Of a DNA stretch of 64,000 nt, positions 11,348 to 23,209 are shown one piece after another (within the stretch, counting starts at the first letter, position 1; each line of letters starts with the position of its first letter). The notes under the pieces are model-generated. The model did no database searches, was not told the origin of the DNA, and was given only the letters and a program-made list of their open reading frames with translations. The DNA lies in NCBI GenBank assembly GCA_947044405.1, contig CAMRHE010000167.1:1843001-1907000 (forward strand), given 5' to 3'. Origin of the DNA: Leptodactylus fallax. Taxonomy: Eukaryota; Chordata; Amphibia; Anura; Leptodactylidae. The position numbers were made by a program, and so were the translations under genes.

Positions 11348-11524
11348 CAGACAACTTGATAGTAGTATAATGTTGTACCGTGTTAGCCATAGAAAGTAGT
11401 GGAAGATTGAAGAAATCAGGCGATACCCTGTCTGAAGAAGAGAGCTAGCACGCTCGAAAGCTTACTATCAAATATACTCAGTTAGCCTCTAAGGTATAGC
11501 CTGATTTCTTCAGACAACTTGATA
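11348..11524. mobile_element. Short retroposed element with 14-bp target duplication, Penelope-like features
   Basis: A 149-bp insert (11362-11510) lies between perfect 14-bp duplications CAGACAACTTGATA (11348-11361 and 11511-11524). That length is typical of target-primed retrotransposition rather than cut-and-paste. The insert contains an inverted pair (GAAATCAGGCGATACC against GGTATAGCCTGATTTC). A CTGAAGA-stem-CGAAAG arrangement at 11432-11459 resembles a decayed hammerhead ribozyme core. Inverted terminal fragments and hammerhead motifs are known for Penelope-like elements. A related copy is at 56796-56884. Family assignment is tentative. Confidence 0.6.
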
Positions 11525-11649
11525 TACTTTAATAGGCAAACCCTGATGTAACAGCACCCCCTGCTGGAAAAAAATAGGGTATGCTGCCACACACTACACA
11601 CAGTTTCACAATTTAATTCTGTAACTAAACAGGACCTGTTCTAATACAT

Positions 11650-11833
11650 CTCACAGCTGAGGGTTTGTTACAATTGTATGCTCCAGACAGAACTGTGGAC
11701 TGATACATTTTATCTGCATTGAAACATTGTAACAAACTATCAGGACAGGAGAGGGATTGGAGCTGCAGATGTGTTTATCTCACATAGGATTGTCTAGAAC
11801 AGATAGAATTGTAACAAATCCTCAACTGTGAGA
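11650..11833. mobile_element. Inverted-repeat MITE
   Basis: Arms 11650-11676 and 11807-11833 are 27-bp inverted repeats with about two mismatches (TCTCACAGCTGAGG...TTACAATT). Target duplications were not identified. The surrounding DNA at 11525-12127 is otherwise non-repetitive. It holds a CTCF-like motif on the minus strand at 11552-11567 (CAGCACCCCCTGCTGG). Confidence 0.65.
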
Positions 11834-12127
11834 AGAATTTGGTCTGCAAAGGTTTTCAGCCTCTGGATGTGAAGAACAATGACCGAACATCATATTCATG
11901 GTTGCAGAGGTGCAGGCTGGAAGCCATGATGCAATATCTGGGCTCCTTGGTCATTTATAGTACTGGGCTCTGCATATGGGACTATTAGATCTTTTCTGCC
12001 CCCTTAGAGGTCCAGGCAAGATCTGGGTGTAACTGCAGCCTCTGTAGCCCCAGTAGTCACACCCATGTGGAGTAGTCCTATATTATTAGTAGTAAATAAT
12101 TCTATTCTATTATTAGTATTATTATCT

Positions 12128-12448
12128 GAAATGACTGGAATATACTTGAGCCGACCACAATATACTGGAGGTGACCGGAGTATAGAGGAGGTGACTGAGT
12201 ATACTGGAGATGATTGGATTATACGGTAGCTGAATGGAGTATTCTGGAAATAATTGGAGTATATAAGAGCTGACCAGAGTATACTGGGGATGATTGGAGG
12301 ATACTGGAATATACTGGAGATGATTGGAGTATACTAGAGATGATTGGATAATACTGGAGATGATTGGAATATACTGGAGATGATTGGAGTATATAAGAAC
12401 TGACCAGAGTATATTGGGGATGACTGGAGTATTCTGGAGATGATTCGA
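12128..12448. repeat. 20-bp tandem array (TGGAGATGATTGGAGTATAC), interrupted
   Basis: Imperfect 15-20 bp units run from about 12128. They are cut by the foldback at 12449-12638 and resume at about 12763-12840. They are cut again by the Tc1 element (12841-14407) and end at about 14538. Minus-strand open frames across it (12122-12478, 12219-12536) translate the repeat. DNA at 12639-12762 between foldback and array is an unplaced insert. Confidence 0.8.
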
Positions 12449-12638
12449 ATACCACAAACAAAAAAATGGGAAGAACACTCAACATATGAGACAAAGTAAT
12501 AAAAAATATGAAATGTATTAATCCATTAAAAAACAATGGATTTTTTGTTGTTGTTTTTTAATGGAGTAATAAATTTCATATTTTTTATTACTTTGTCTCA
12601 TATGTTGAGTGTCCTTCCCCTTTTTTTGTTTGTGGTAT
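12449..12638. repeat. Foldback element: about 90-bp arms, short loop
   Basis: The sequence ATACCACAAACAAAAAAAT at the left is mirrored by the AAAAACAAACACCATAAC-type complement at the right (TTTTTTTGTTTGTGGTAT). Pairing continues through ACACTCAACATATGAGACAA and AATAAAAAATATGAAAT to a GTTGTTG loop near 12543. A transcript or single strand would form a long hairpin with few mismatches. It interrupts the 20-bp array. Mechanism unknown; possibly a foldback MITE. Confidence 0.85.
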
Positions 12639-12840
12639 TGCATATTGGTATCTTGGACATGCTGTGTTACGGAGGTTTGGTTTATATTTATCTGGGATAT
12701 GTAGGTTAACCACGAGATAATTGTTATGCCCAGTGTTATATATACCATGTTTTTGTTTCTATGGAGATGATTGGAATATACTGGAGCTTCCTGGAGTATA
12801 CTGGAGCTGACCGCAGTATACTGGAGATGACTGGAGTATA

Positions 12841-14407
12841 CAGTCATGGCCAAAAGTTTTGAGAATGACACAAATATTATATTTTCACATGATCTGCTGC
12901 CCTCTGGTTTATATGTGTGTTTGTCAGATGTTTTTATCACATACAGGAATATAATTGCATTCATATTATGAGTAACAGAAGCTTATATTGACAGTTAGAA
13001 TGAGTTAATGCAGCAAGTCAATATTTGCAGTGTTGACCCTTCTTCTTCAGGACCTCTGCAATTCTCCCTGGCATGCTCTCAATCAACTTCTGGACCAAAT
13101 CCTGACTGATAGCAGTCCATTCTTGCAGAATCAATGCTTTCATTTTGTCTGAATTTGTTGGTTTTTGTTTGTCCACCCGTCTCTTGATGATTGACCACAA
13201 GTTCTCAATGGGATTAAGATTTGGGTAGTTTCCACGCCATGAACCCAAAATCTCTATGTTTTGTTCCCTGAGCCATTTAGTTATCACCTTTGCTTTATGG
13301 CAAGGTGCTCCATCATGCTGGAAAAGGCATTGTTGAGCGCCAAACTGCTCTTGGATGGTTGGGAGAAGTTGCTCTTGGAGGACATTCTGGTACCATTCTT
13401 TATTCATGGCTGTGTTTTTAGGCAAGACTGTGAGAGAGCCGATTCCCTTGGCTGAGAAGCAACCCCACACATGAATGGTTTCGGGATGCTTTACAGTTGG
13501 CATGAGACAAGACTGGTGGTAGCGCTCACCTCTTCTTCTCCGAATAAGCTGTTTTCCAGATGTTCCAAACAATCGAAAAGGGGATTCATCAGAGAAAATG
13601 ACTTTATCCCAGTCCTCAGCAGTCCACTCCCTGTACCTTTTGCAGAATAACAGTCTGTCCCTGATGTTTTTTCTGGAGAGAAGTGGCTTCTTTGCTGCCC
13701 TCCTTGAGACCAGGCCTTGCTCCAAGAGTCTCGGCCTCACAGTGCGTGCAGATGCACTCACACCTGCCTGCTGCCATTCCTCAGCAAGCTCTGTACTGCT
13801 GGTAGCCCGATCCCGCAGCTGAAACACTTTTAAGAGACGGTCCTGCTGCTTGCTGGTCTTTCTTGGGCGCCCTGGAGCCTTTTTGGCACCAATGGAACCT
13901 CTCTTCTTGAAGTTCTTGATGATGCGATAGATTGTTGACTGAGGTGCAATCTTTCTAGCTGCAATACTCTTCCCAGTTAGGCCATTTTTGTGCAGTGCAA
14001 TGAAGACTGCACGTGTTTCTTTAGAGATAACCATGGTTAACAGAAGAGAAACAATGATGGCAAGCACAAGCCTCCTTTTAAAGTGTCCAGTGGTGTCATT
14101 CTTACTTAATCATGACAGATTGATCTCCAGCCCTGTCCTCATCAACACCCACACCTGTGTTAATGGAGCAATCACTGAAACGATGTTAGGTGGTCCTTTT
14201 AAGGCAGGGCTGCAATGATGTTGAAATGTGTTTTGGGGGATAAAGTTCATTTTCTAGGCAAATATTGACTTTGCAAGTAATTGCTGTTAAGCTGATCACT
14301 CTTTATAACATTCTGGAGTATATGCAAATTGCCATTAGAAAAACTGAAGCAGTAGACTTTGTAAAAATTAATATTTGTATCATTCTCAAAACTTTTGGTC
14401 ATGACTG
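12841..14407 (-). mobile_element. Complete Tc1/mariner transposon, DD35E-type
   Basis: A 1567-bp element flanked by TA dinucleotides (12839-12840 and 14408-14409). The terminal inverted repeats begin CAGTCATGGCCAAAAGTTTT (left) and CAGTCATGACCAAAAGTTTT (right, reversed) and match over about 38 bp. A second inner inverted match (AAGTCAATATTTGC, at about 13014-13028 and 14258-14271) lies about 175-190 bp from the ends. That gives an IR/DR-like arrangement. A single uninterrupted transposase frame fills the interior. It inserted in the 20-bp array. Intact coding and well-matched ends suggest a relatively young copy. Confidence 0.95.
13018..14067 (-). CDS. Tc1-family transposase, apparently intact
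   Basis: A cut-and-paste transposase acting on the inverted repeats of its own element in the nucleus. In the 349-residue frame, residues about 13-60 form the first helix-turn-helix (KETRAVFIALHKNGLTGKS). A GRPRK linker lies at 66-70, and the second HTH runs to about 125. The RNase H-like catalytic domain has D160 (IFSDESPF), D252 (FQHDGAPCH) and E288 (NPIENLW). Thirty-five residues separate the last two, so this is DD35E rather than the usual DD34E, like the vertebrate Traveler group (from memory). The second Met, at 14032-14034 (MVISKETRA), is the more likely start, giving 338 residues. No stop or frameshift was seen. The TGA stop overlaps the inner inverted repeat. Confidence 0.93.
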   Translation of the reverse strand: MLAIIVSLLLTMVISKETRAVFIALHKNGLTGKSIAARKIAPQSTIYRIIKNFKKRGSIGAKKAPGRPRKTSKQQDRLLKVFQLRDRATSSTELAEEWQQAGVSASARTVRPRLLEQGLVSRRAAKKPLLSRKNIRDRLLFCKRYREWTAEDWDKVIFSDESPFRLFGTSGKQLIRRRRGERYHQSCLMPTVKHPETIHVWGCFSAKGIGSLTVLPKNTAMNKEWYQNVLQEQLLPTIQEQFGAQQCLFQHDGAPCHKAKVITKWLREQNIEILGSWRGNYPNLNPIENLWSIIKRRVDKQKPTNSDKMKALILQEWTAISQDLVQKLIESMPGRIAEVLKKKGQHCKY

Positions 14408-14951
14408 TACTAGAGATGATTGGAGGATACTGAAGTATACTGGAAATGACAGGAGTATACTAGAAATGATTGGAGTACACTGGAGATGATTAGAATATAC
14501 TGGAGCTTCCTGGAGTATACTGGAGCTGACCGCAGCTGGATCCTGACCCTATTCTCAGGTCTTCACCCATAGAGACCTGCTTTTTGTTGGCTCCACCAGC
14601 AGGGTGATGAATTATGTCAATACCCAATCTATAGTCTATGACATCTCAGTACCAGACAGCTATGGATGCTTTCTGTACTTTGTACCTCCTGGGGGGTGGG
14701 GGGCCTGCTCGTATGGTAATGTAACCCCGATATTGATCAGGACTGAAGAGTCTCCAGATGGGACAGATGAACAAGAGAAACCGTGACCAATGGAACTTAT
14801 GGTAATAACCGTTACTGGAAGAAATATCTGACCGGTGCAACACAGGACAAAATGACCGTCCTGTCACCTTCAGACCCCCTAACAATATTCACGTGGTCTA
14901 CAAAGTTCTATTGTCCTAGTTTTCTTTTTATCTGTCTTCTACAGAAGAATT

Positions 14952-15715
14952 CTATCTATCTATCTATCTCATATCCATCTATCTTGTACCTAGCTATCTC
15001 ATCTCATATCTATCTATCTCGTATCTATCTATCTCTCACCTATCTATCTCATATCTATCTATCTCTCACCTATCTATCTCATATCTATCTATCTCTCACC
15101 TATCTATCTCATATCTATCTATCTCTCACCTATCTATCTCATATCTATCTATCTCTCACCTATCTATCTCATATCTATCTATCTCTCACCTATCTATCTC
15201 ATATCTATCTATCTCTCACCTATCTATCTCATATCTCTCTATCTCTCACCTATCTATCTCATATCTATCTATCTCTCACCTATCTATCTCTCACCTATCT
15301 ATCTCTCACCTATCTATCTCTCACCTATCTATCTCATATCTATCTATCTCTCACCTATCTATCTCATATCTATCTATCTCTCACCTATCTATCTCATATC
15401 TATCTATCTCTCACCTATCTATCTCATATCTATCTCTCACCTATCTATCTCATATCTATCTATCTCATATCTATCTATCTATCTCTCACCTATCTATCTC
15501 TCACCTATCTATCTCATATCTATCTATCTCTCACCTATCTATCTCATATCTATCTATCTCTCACCTATCTATCTCATATCTATCTATCTCTCACCTATCT
15601 ATCTCATATCTATCTATCTCTCACCTATCTATCTCATATCTATCTATCTCTCTATCTCATATCTATCTATTTCGTACCTATCTATATCATATCTATCTCA
15701 TATCTATCTATCTAG
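14952..15715. repeat. CTAT-rich tetranucleotide / compound microsatellite
   Basis: Long tract of TCTATCTA separated by regular CTCACC and CTCATA interruptions. It forms a secondary period of about 40 bp (CTATCTATCTCTCAC then CTATCTATCTCATAT). The 310-codon plus-strand open frame across it ([10 protein letters not shown] repeats) is an artefact of the repeat. The flank at 15716-15780 has two A-runs. Confidence 0.95.
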
Positions 15716-16787
15716 TACCAAAAAAAAAAAAATGCTGCACTCTAGGATTCCAAAAATGCAAAAAAAAAAAAAAATAAAAATAAAAAATAAAGTGGATTTT
15801 TAATTCCATGTAACGAATGGCAAAGTGACTCACTTGGGACCAAAACATTGCTAGTCCAGAAGATCTAATATTCCTTCCTCTCCAGGGGGCGCCGTATTAC
15901 CAGGGCTCTACTATATTATGTATGGTGTCTGTCTATGTGTTGTTTGTTTTCACATTGTGCTTGCACCCACTTGGGGATGGCCATGATTATTATTACCCCC
16001 CGGGGCTGTGACACTGAGCAGATGGTGCAGGGCAGGTGGAGCAGCCCTCTAATAATATGGATCTTCAGTGTGGACGCCTGGTAATGATGTCGCGTCTCTG
16101 AGTGTGACAACGCGGTGCAGGGCGCTGTGCCCCAACCATGATCTGCAGGCCGAAACATTCATGAGCAGTCAATGACATGTCTCTTCGACCCCCCAGGATC
16201 ATCCTATTATCCATTTCTTCTGTTGACTTAAAAATGAATGAGTGTGACAGTGTAAACATCCCCCAATCTGCCCTACTCCACGCCTGTTATTTTTCTAGAG
16301 GCTATCAGTGATACAGATGATATAATGCATCATGCCTAAATAATACTCCCAAACAGTGAACTTATGATATTGCTATATAGTCCTGAACCAGTAATAGAAT
16401 GGTGGTACTCAGGCCACAAAGGAGAAAAGTCAAATTTAGCTCACAACACTTTGGGGGTGGGGGAGCAGTATGTGATCTGAGGTCTGAGGCCGATTGTATT
16501 CACCTTCTCCAGGTGCCCTACCGCTGCCGAAAGTGACCCTGAGAGTTACATCAAATGAATAAAAGCTAAAAGTCATACAACATTTTATCTGCTCTATAGA
16601 ATGGGTTAATGACACTTTTGACACCGGGAATGAAAGGCTTAATTTGGTGACAAGTACAAAGAGGTACAACCCCAGGTGCTTCACACTTCATTAGATCAGT
16701 GACCTGGCAGAGGGTCAGAGGTTAAAGGTACAGAGAGAGGAACAGACACATTGCCTGATACCTTTATGTCAAGAGATGTAGATAATT
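15716..16787. other. Non-repetitive spacer, no gene seen
   Basis: Holds A-rich tracts at the start and a CTCF-like core CCAGGGGGCGCCG at about 15882-15894. Short minus-strand open frames (15916-16259, 16436-16684) lack splice or homology support. Confidence 0.5.
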
Positions 16788-18573
16788 CCTAATTATATGT
16801 AATTATATACAGGAGATTCCCAGGTTATACCAGCATGGTCCTTATCACTATATACAAAAAGATGTATAACTTATACCAGCTGTACATATATAATTATATA
16901 CAGTATATACCCAGGTTATACCAGCATACTCCATATCACTATATACAGGAAGATGTATAACTTATACCAGCTGTACATATATAATTATATACAGTATATA
17001 CCCAGGTTATACCAACATGGCCCATATCACTATATACAAGATGTATAACTTATATCAGCTGCATATACCTGTATATAATTATATACAGGAGATACCCAGG
17101 TTATACCAGCATGGTCCATACCACTATATACAAGAAGATGTATAACTTATACCAGCTGTACATATATAATTATATACAGTATATACCCAGGTTATACCAG
17201 CATGTGCCATACCACTATATACAAGAAGATGTATAACTTATACCAGCTGTACATATATAATTATATACAGGAGATCCCCAGGTTATACCAGCATGATCCA
17301 TATCACTATATACAAGAAGATGTATAACTTATACCAGCTGTACGTATCTAATTATATACAGGAGATACCCAGGTTATACCAGCATGGTCCATACCACTAT
17401 ATACAAGAAGATGTATAACTTATACCAGCTGTACATATATAATTATATACAGGAGATCCCCAGGTTATACCAGCATGGTCCATATCACTATATACAAGAA
17501 GATGTATAACTTATACCAGCTGTACATATATAATTATATACAGGAGATACCCAGGTTATTCCAGCATGGTCCATATCACTATATACAAGAAGATGTATAA
17601 CTTATACCTGCTGTACATATATAATTATATACAGGAGATACCCAGGATATACCAGCATGGTCCATATCACTATATACAAGAAGATGTATAACTTATACCA
17701 GCTGTACATATATAATTATATACAGGAGATACCCAGGTTATACCAGCATGGCCCATATCACTATATACAAGAAGATGTATAACTTATACCAGCTGTACAT
17801 ATATAATTATATACAGTTTATACCCAGGTTATATCAGCATGGTCCATATCACTATATACAAGAAGATGTATAACTTATACCTGCTGTACATATATAATTA
17901 TATACAGGAGATACCCAGGATATACCAGCATGGTCCATATCACTATATACAAGAAGATGTATAACTTATACCAGCTGTACATATATAATTATATACAGTA
18001 TATACCCAGGTTATACCAGAATGGCCCATATCACTATATACAAGATGTATAACTTATATCAGCTGCATATACCTGTATATAATTATATACAGGAGATACC
18101 CAGGTTATACCAGCATGGTCCATATCACTATATACAAGAAGATGTATAACTTATACCAGCTGTACATATATAATTATATACAGGAGATACCCAGGTTATA
18201 CCAGCATGGTCCATATCACTATATACAAGAAGATGTATAACTTATACCAGCTGTACATATATAATTATATACAGGAGATACCCAGGTTATACCAGCATGG
18301 TCCATATCACTATATACAAGAAGATGTATAACTAATACCAGCTGTACATATATAATTATATACAGTATATACCCAGGTTATACCAGCATGGTCCATATCA
18401 CTATATACAAGAAGATGTATAACTTATACCAGCTGTACCTATATAATTATATACAGGAGATACCCAGGTTATACCAGCATGGTCCATATCACTATATACA
18501 AGAAGATGTATAACTTATACCAGCTGCACATATATAACTATATACTGGAGATACCCAGGTTATACCAGCATGG
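16788..18573. repeat. 91-bp AT-rich satellite, about 19-20 copies
   Basis: The period is exactly 91 bp: GATGTATAAC recurs at 17137, 17228 and 17319. The unit carries ACCCAGGTTATACCAGCATGG, ACTATATACAAGAAG and TATATAATTATATACAGGA. Two variant units at about 17035-17080 and 18045-18090 share a GCATATACCTG replacement. They lie about 1 kb apart, suggesting block duplication of roughly 11 units. Confidence 0.96.
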
Positions 18574-20004
18574 CTGATCTGTAGCATATTTAAAAGCGCT
18601 TATTGGAAGATCCTGGTTATCCTTGCAGAGATCTAACTAGCTTTGGGAGACTTATAGACAATGCTCCCTGAGGAAAAAAAAAAATGCTAATTAGCTCTTC
18701 TCCAAACACAAGGAACCTTTCTCTAGTGCCACCTACTTTTAGCCATCCTTAAGTCAATGTCCAATCCATTAGAAAGCTGTGAGCTATGACTATGGATTTC
18801 AGACACCATCAGCAGGCAGCACTTTCAGAGTATTTTCTCCTCATGAGTACAGAGTAGGTTTTGGTTATTGCAATTGTTGTTATTAATACTCCCCACTAGA
18901 GGCCGGGCAGATGTGTCTTATGAACACTGATAAAACAAGAGTTTATATAACGTAGTTAGATCACGTTAAACTATATGACAAAAATAAATAAGAAATAAAT
19001 ATAATGAAATATACTTAAAAAAACAAAAAATCCCCTTTTTCAAGCATTAATATAAGTGACCACTAGGGGGCGCACTAACCCTTCTGATTTGCACAGCAGT
19101 TAGAATTCCATTTAGCCTGAAAGTGTCTATTCGATATAATATGGTTACGCCACATTATATTTAATAGGGAACATAGCGAGGAAAATCCGGTTATGAGTCT
19201 TTTCTTAATCCTACTGGCAGGAGCCAGAGGCAGATAATTCTGTCGACATCAAGGGAGTTTTTAGTAGGAGTTAATACTGTATTTGTCCTTACGTTACTGG
19301 ATCCTGCCCGCAGCTCGTATTGTGCAGGGATGTGACGCGCCTTTCTTATAACGTGGCCTGACTAAATGAAAACTCTGGGAGGTACATCTGAGATTAAAGA
19401 GTCACTTATCGTCCCCCGCATCTACTGACCTGCGGGCCCGGAGTTATCTGTGTAACTAGCCCACGTTATAAATTCTCAGCGCTGTTGCTAAAAGTTTACA
19501 TTTTACGGGGGGTGGAAGAGTTAAAAAATTACCACCTTTAAAAAAGTGATTGACAAATCCCTTTAATACTCATTGGAATGAGCCCAAGGAGCCTAAGGTA
19601 AGTGTCCACCCCTGTCTTGTCGCAGAGGTTTTCTTGGTTTACTGTGGTGGGGGCCTCCGTCGCAGCGCTGGAGGGGCCAGGGGTCCAATAGGTCATACTG
19701 TTATGGTATTTTCCACTATGGTTTGGTTGCCGTTCCATCCAAATGGGAGACACATGGTCCCAATTCATGCAATCAATGGGGGCCCCTGCACCAACCAGAT
19801 ACTTAGCAGCTATCCACCTTTCACCATCTCCACTGTCTCCAGTTCTTTGTCTCTGTCAATAGGCGGCGCTCAACTGATTCAGCACAGTTGGAATGTTTTT
19901 TCTACTCCCCACCATTCCTGAGCAATCAGTGTAATTACTTTCAGAATCCAATGTGCTAATTAGGCTCTCTACTGTCAGATGGGTGGTCCTGGGATGGTCT
20001 AGGG
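18574..20004. other. Intergenic DNA with a strong CTCF motif, no gene seen
   Basis: Non-repetitive. Contains the CTCF consensus match at 19060-19073 and a second partial CCACTAGAGG match near 18893. Open frames at 19538-19921 on both strands have no recognisable domain. Confidence 0.5.
19060..19073 (+). promoter_or_regulatory. CTCF consensus match
   Basis: CCACTAGGGGGCGC is a perfect match to the vertebrate CTCF core and lies in non-repetitive DNA. It is the best of several CTCF-like motifs in the window. Potential insulator or loop anchor; binding not shown. Confidence 0.6.
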
Positions 20005-20480
20005 CAGTAGTTCTCAACCTTTTCAAGCAAAGTACTCCCTAGTAAAAAAAAAAATCGTCTGAATCAAGTACCCCCAAGGTAGCGATCACTTATAAATATT
20101 AACAAAATAAGACTTCATTTGGAGCCTTTGTTAACAATTATGTAATGGCCCCCATATGTAGTATAATGGCTCTCACACTCAGTAAAATGGCCCCCCTCAG
20201 TGTCTTTACATGTAGTACAATGGCCCCCTCAGTGCCCCCACATGTAGTATAATGGCTCCATCACTTGCAGTATAATGGTCTTGTTACTGCCCCCACATGT
20301 AGCATAAAGCCTCTGTCCGTTCCCTCCACATGTAGTATAATGGTCCACTCTCAGTGCCCCACTTGTAGTAGAATGGCCCCCACACTCTGTATAATGACCC
20401 TGTCAGTGCCCCACATGTACAATGGCCCCCTCAGTGCCCCCACATGTAGTATGATGGCCCGCTCACTCTCAGAATAATGA
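20005..20480. repeat. hAT-like end followed by degenerate 30-35 bp tandem repeat
   Basis: Starts with CAGTAGTTCTCAACCTTTTC, which resembles the ends of Charlie-type hAT elements. It then passes into imperfect units of ATGGCCCCCTCAGTGCCCCC + ACATGTAGTATA (about 20142-20480). No right end or 8-bp duplication was found, so the element is probably truncated or decayed. Confidence 0.6.
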
Positions 20481-22886
20481 CCTTGTCAGATGAATAAATC
20501 CCTTTAATCCTTATAAACTGTATATTCTTATTGCAGTCAAATCTCAGTATTTATGATACAGAGCTCCACATGCAGATTGTCTAAAACATACCTGGATCCA
20601 CCATTAGGGGCAGTTCATAACACTGTTTCTACATTGTTGGGGGTCCTGGTGGTATGATTTTAAGGTGGAGGCTCCCATAAATATGTGCTATTCATCCAGT
20701 CTTGCCAACTTTTCTCTTATGTGCACCAGAGCCTTAATAAATAGAGATTGTCCAAAGCAGAGAACCCTTTTAAAGGGCTTGTTCAGTTTCGAAGGTACAT
20801 CTGTTGTTCCCATTAGGATATTATTAGATATTAGGTTACATAGTATTAGTCTTGGGCAAAAAGGGCTGATAATGAACTATCCCTTTAAGTCCTCCTCAAG
20901 TAGGGATATGGGAGCTGTATACATTATAGCAGTCCTCCATATTCCTGGCTACCCTCACATACACAGTAGCTGGCATGTCAGAGTTTTTCTCTTGGCTACA
21001 ATGTATTTTTCCTACCAGTGTACCCATTAGACTGCCAGTCCCCATGAGGATCCAGTTCCCACTATCCCTCTTCCTGGCAGGATTGTCTTGGTATGATTCC
21101 ATGGATGGAGAACATTTTCCAAAGAGAATTGGAAGAGACAAATCTGCTGACATAAACCAAGATTTACTGGGACTGGAGCCTGAAAAGCAGAATTTTTTTC
21201 TGCAAATGTTTTTGTTTCCTGCAACTAGTTCTTCTAAAGGAATTTTACAGAAATATGAATTCTACAGGACATGAAGTCTTAAGTATTTTTAGGAGGAGTT
21301 TTTTTTTCCCCCAAAATGGTTTCTGAATTGTATTTATTATGGCCCAGAATTTGGACCCATGATGCTTCCTCAAAGCTGGATATAGACATCAGATTTTTAT
21401 AAGCAGATCTCATCTTACATTTCTGTCTTTAGCCAACAAATATATGCCCTGACCTCAAGGCCGCTTTAACCATGGGCCCTATGGTTGCGGGGGCCGTGGA
21501 TCCGGGCACCAGACTTTCTGCCCAGGACAGCTCCACTCATAACTGTATTGGTGTGCTATGCACGCTGATACAGTTGAAGCCTATGACAGGGCAGGGAGCT
21601 GTAAAGTCCTTGCTCTGCCATAAAATACTTACATACATCACTGTCTTACATCAGCTATCTTCAGAAAGCTCCTGCTTCACCGCTCTGTGTGGAGCAAAAT
21701 CCCTCTGTGCTCCGGCGCCGGGAGCTGCAGGTGCGATGTGATGACGTCACTCACATCGCGCCTGCAGCTTCCTGAACAGTCCGGGACAAGAGACTGCAGA
21801 CAGAGCAGCAGGGGAGCGAGGAGAGGGGAGTATCAGTGTTTTATTATGTTAAACTGAAGGCAGATGAATGGGGGACATTAAACTGGGGGCAGATGAAGGG
21901 GGGACATTAATTGGGGGAGATGAAGAGTAACATTAAACTGGGGGGGCAGATTAAACTGGGAGGGTGACATTAAACTGGGAGCAGCTGGATGGGGACATTA
22001 AACTAGGGGCAAACCAGAGGAGGACATTAAACGGTGGGGGAAGCTGGAGGGTGACATGTCTTCCTCTAGTTGCCCCCAGTTTAATGTCCCCCTCCAGCTG
22101 CCGCAGTTTAATGTCCCCTTCTAGTTTCTTCATACTGTGGGGCAACTGAAGGGGAACATAATAATGTGGGGCATATAATGTTAGGGTGACTGTAGGAGGA
22201 TTATACTATATGGGGGCACAAAGAGAAATGGATGAGAATGGGTGGAGTCAGTGTAAAAGTGAGTGGGGCTAAATCTACATAGCGTGCCGCACATTCTGTG
22301 TCCCTCTTTCTATCTTTTGAAAGTTGGGAGGTATGTTATAAATATTAGCCCCCTTAAAAATAAGTTTTCCCCTTATATACAATAGTTCCCCCTTAAAAAA
22401 GCCCTCCTTAAAAATAAGTTTCCCCCTCATAATAGTTCTCCCTTATAAATAATAGTTCCCCTGTATAAATTGAGGGGAACTATAATTTATAATGGGGGGG
22501 CTATTAGTTATAAATGGGGACTATTATTTAAAAGGGAGAACTATAAAGTAGTACTATTATTTATAAGAAGAAACTATTTAGAAGGGAGAACTATTAGTAA
22601 TAAGGGGCACTATTATTGATAAGGAGGGACAATTACTGATAAGGGGCACTATTTATAAGCAGGGACCCTCATTTATAAGGGTTCAATATTATTTATAAGC
22701 AAGGAATCTTAGCCCCCCTTTTAAATAATAGTCCCTGCATATAAATAATTATTATTGATAAGGGTGGAGTTAGCTGTGAACAGGACATATTATTTATAAG
22801 GGGGGACTACTATTTATAAGTGCAGGGGCATGGCCATTTATATTGTATGGGGCCAGTAAGATGGAATTATACTATGTGGGGGCCAT
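20481..22886. other. Intergenic DNA with decayed inverted repeats, no gene seen
   Basis: 20481-21450 is plain intergenic sequence. 21840-22150 has short GGGGACATTAAACTGG units on one strand, answered by CCCAGTTTAATGTCCCC on the other (inverted). 22330-22830 is made of TTATAAATAATAGTTCCCC-like words in both orientations. These look like tandem arrays within MITEs. The open frames at 20665-21274 have no recognisable similarity. Confidence 0.5.
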
Positions 22887-23209
22887 ACACACAGTGATGT
22901 CACAGTACAGAGATAATACACACAGTGATGTCACAGTACAGGATAATACACAGTGATGTCACAGTATAGAGGTAATACACACAGTGATGTCACAGTACAG
23001 GATAATACACACAGTGATGTCACAGTACAGAGATAATACACACAGTGATGTCACAGTACATGGATAATACACACAGTGATGTCACAGCACAGGGATAATA
23101 CACACAGTGATATCACAGTACAGAGATAATACACACAGTGATGTCACAGTACAGGGATAATACACAGTGATGTCACACTACAGGATAATACACACAGTGA
23201 TGTCACAGT
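22887..23209. repeat. 31-bp minisatellite (ACACACAGTGATGTCACAGT)
   Basis: About ten head-to-tail units of CACACAGTGATGTCACAGTA + CAGGGATAATA, with 1-3 bp indels (28-32 bp). Each unit contains TGATGTCA, close to a cAMP-response element, but this is repeat sequence. Confidence 0.93.

Noticed and set aside
14783..15715. 310-codon open frame rich in Tyr, Leu and Ser
   Set aside because: It is the CTAT-type microsatellite read through; low complexity and no domain.
22887..23209. Cluster of CRE-like TGATGTCA sites as a regulatory element
   Set aside because: The motif is part of a minisatellite unit, so its repetition reflects array growth, not selected binding sites.
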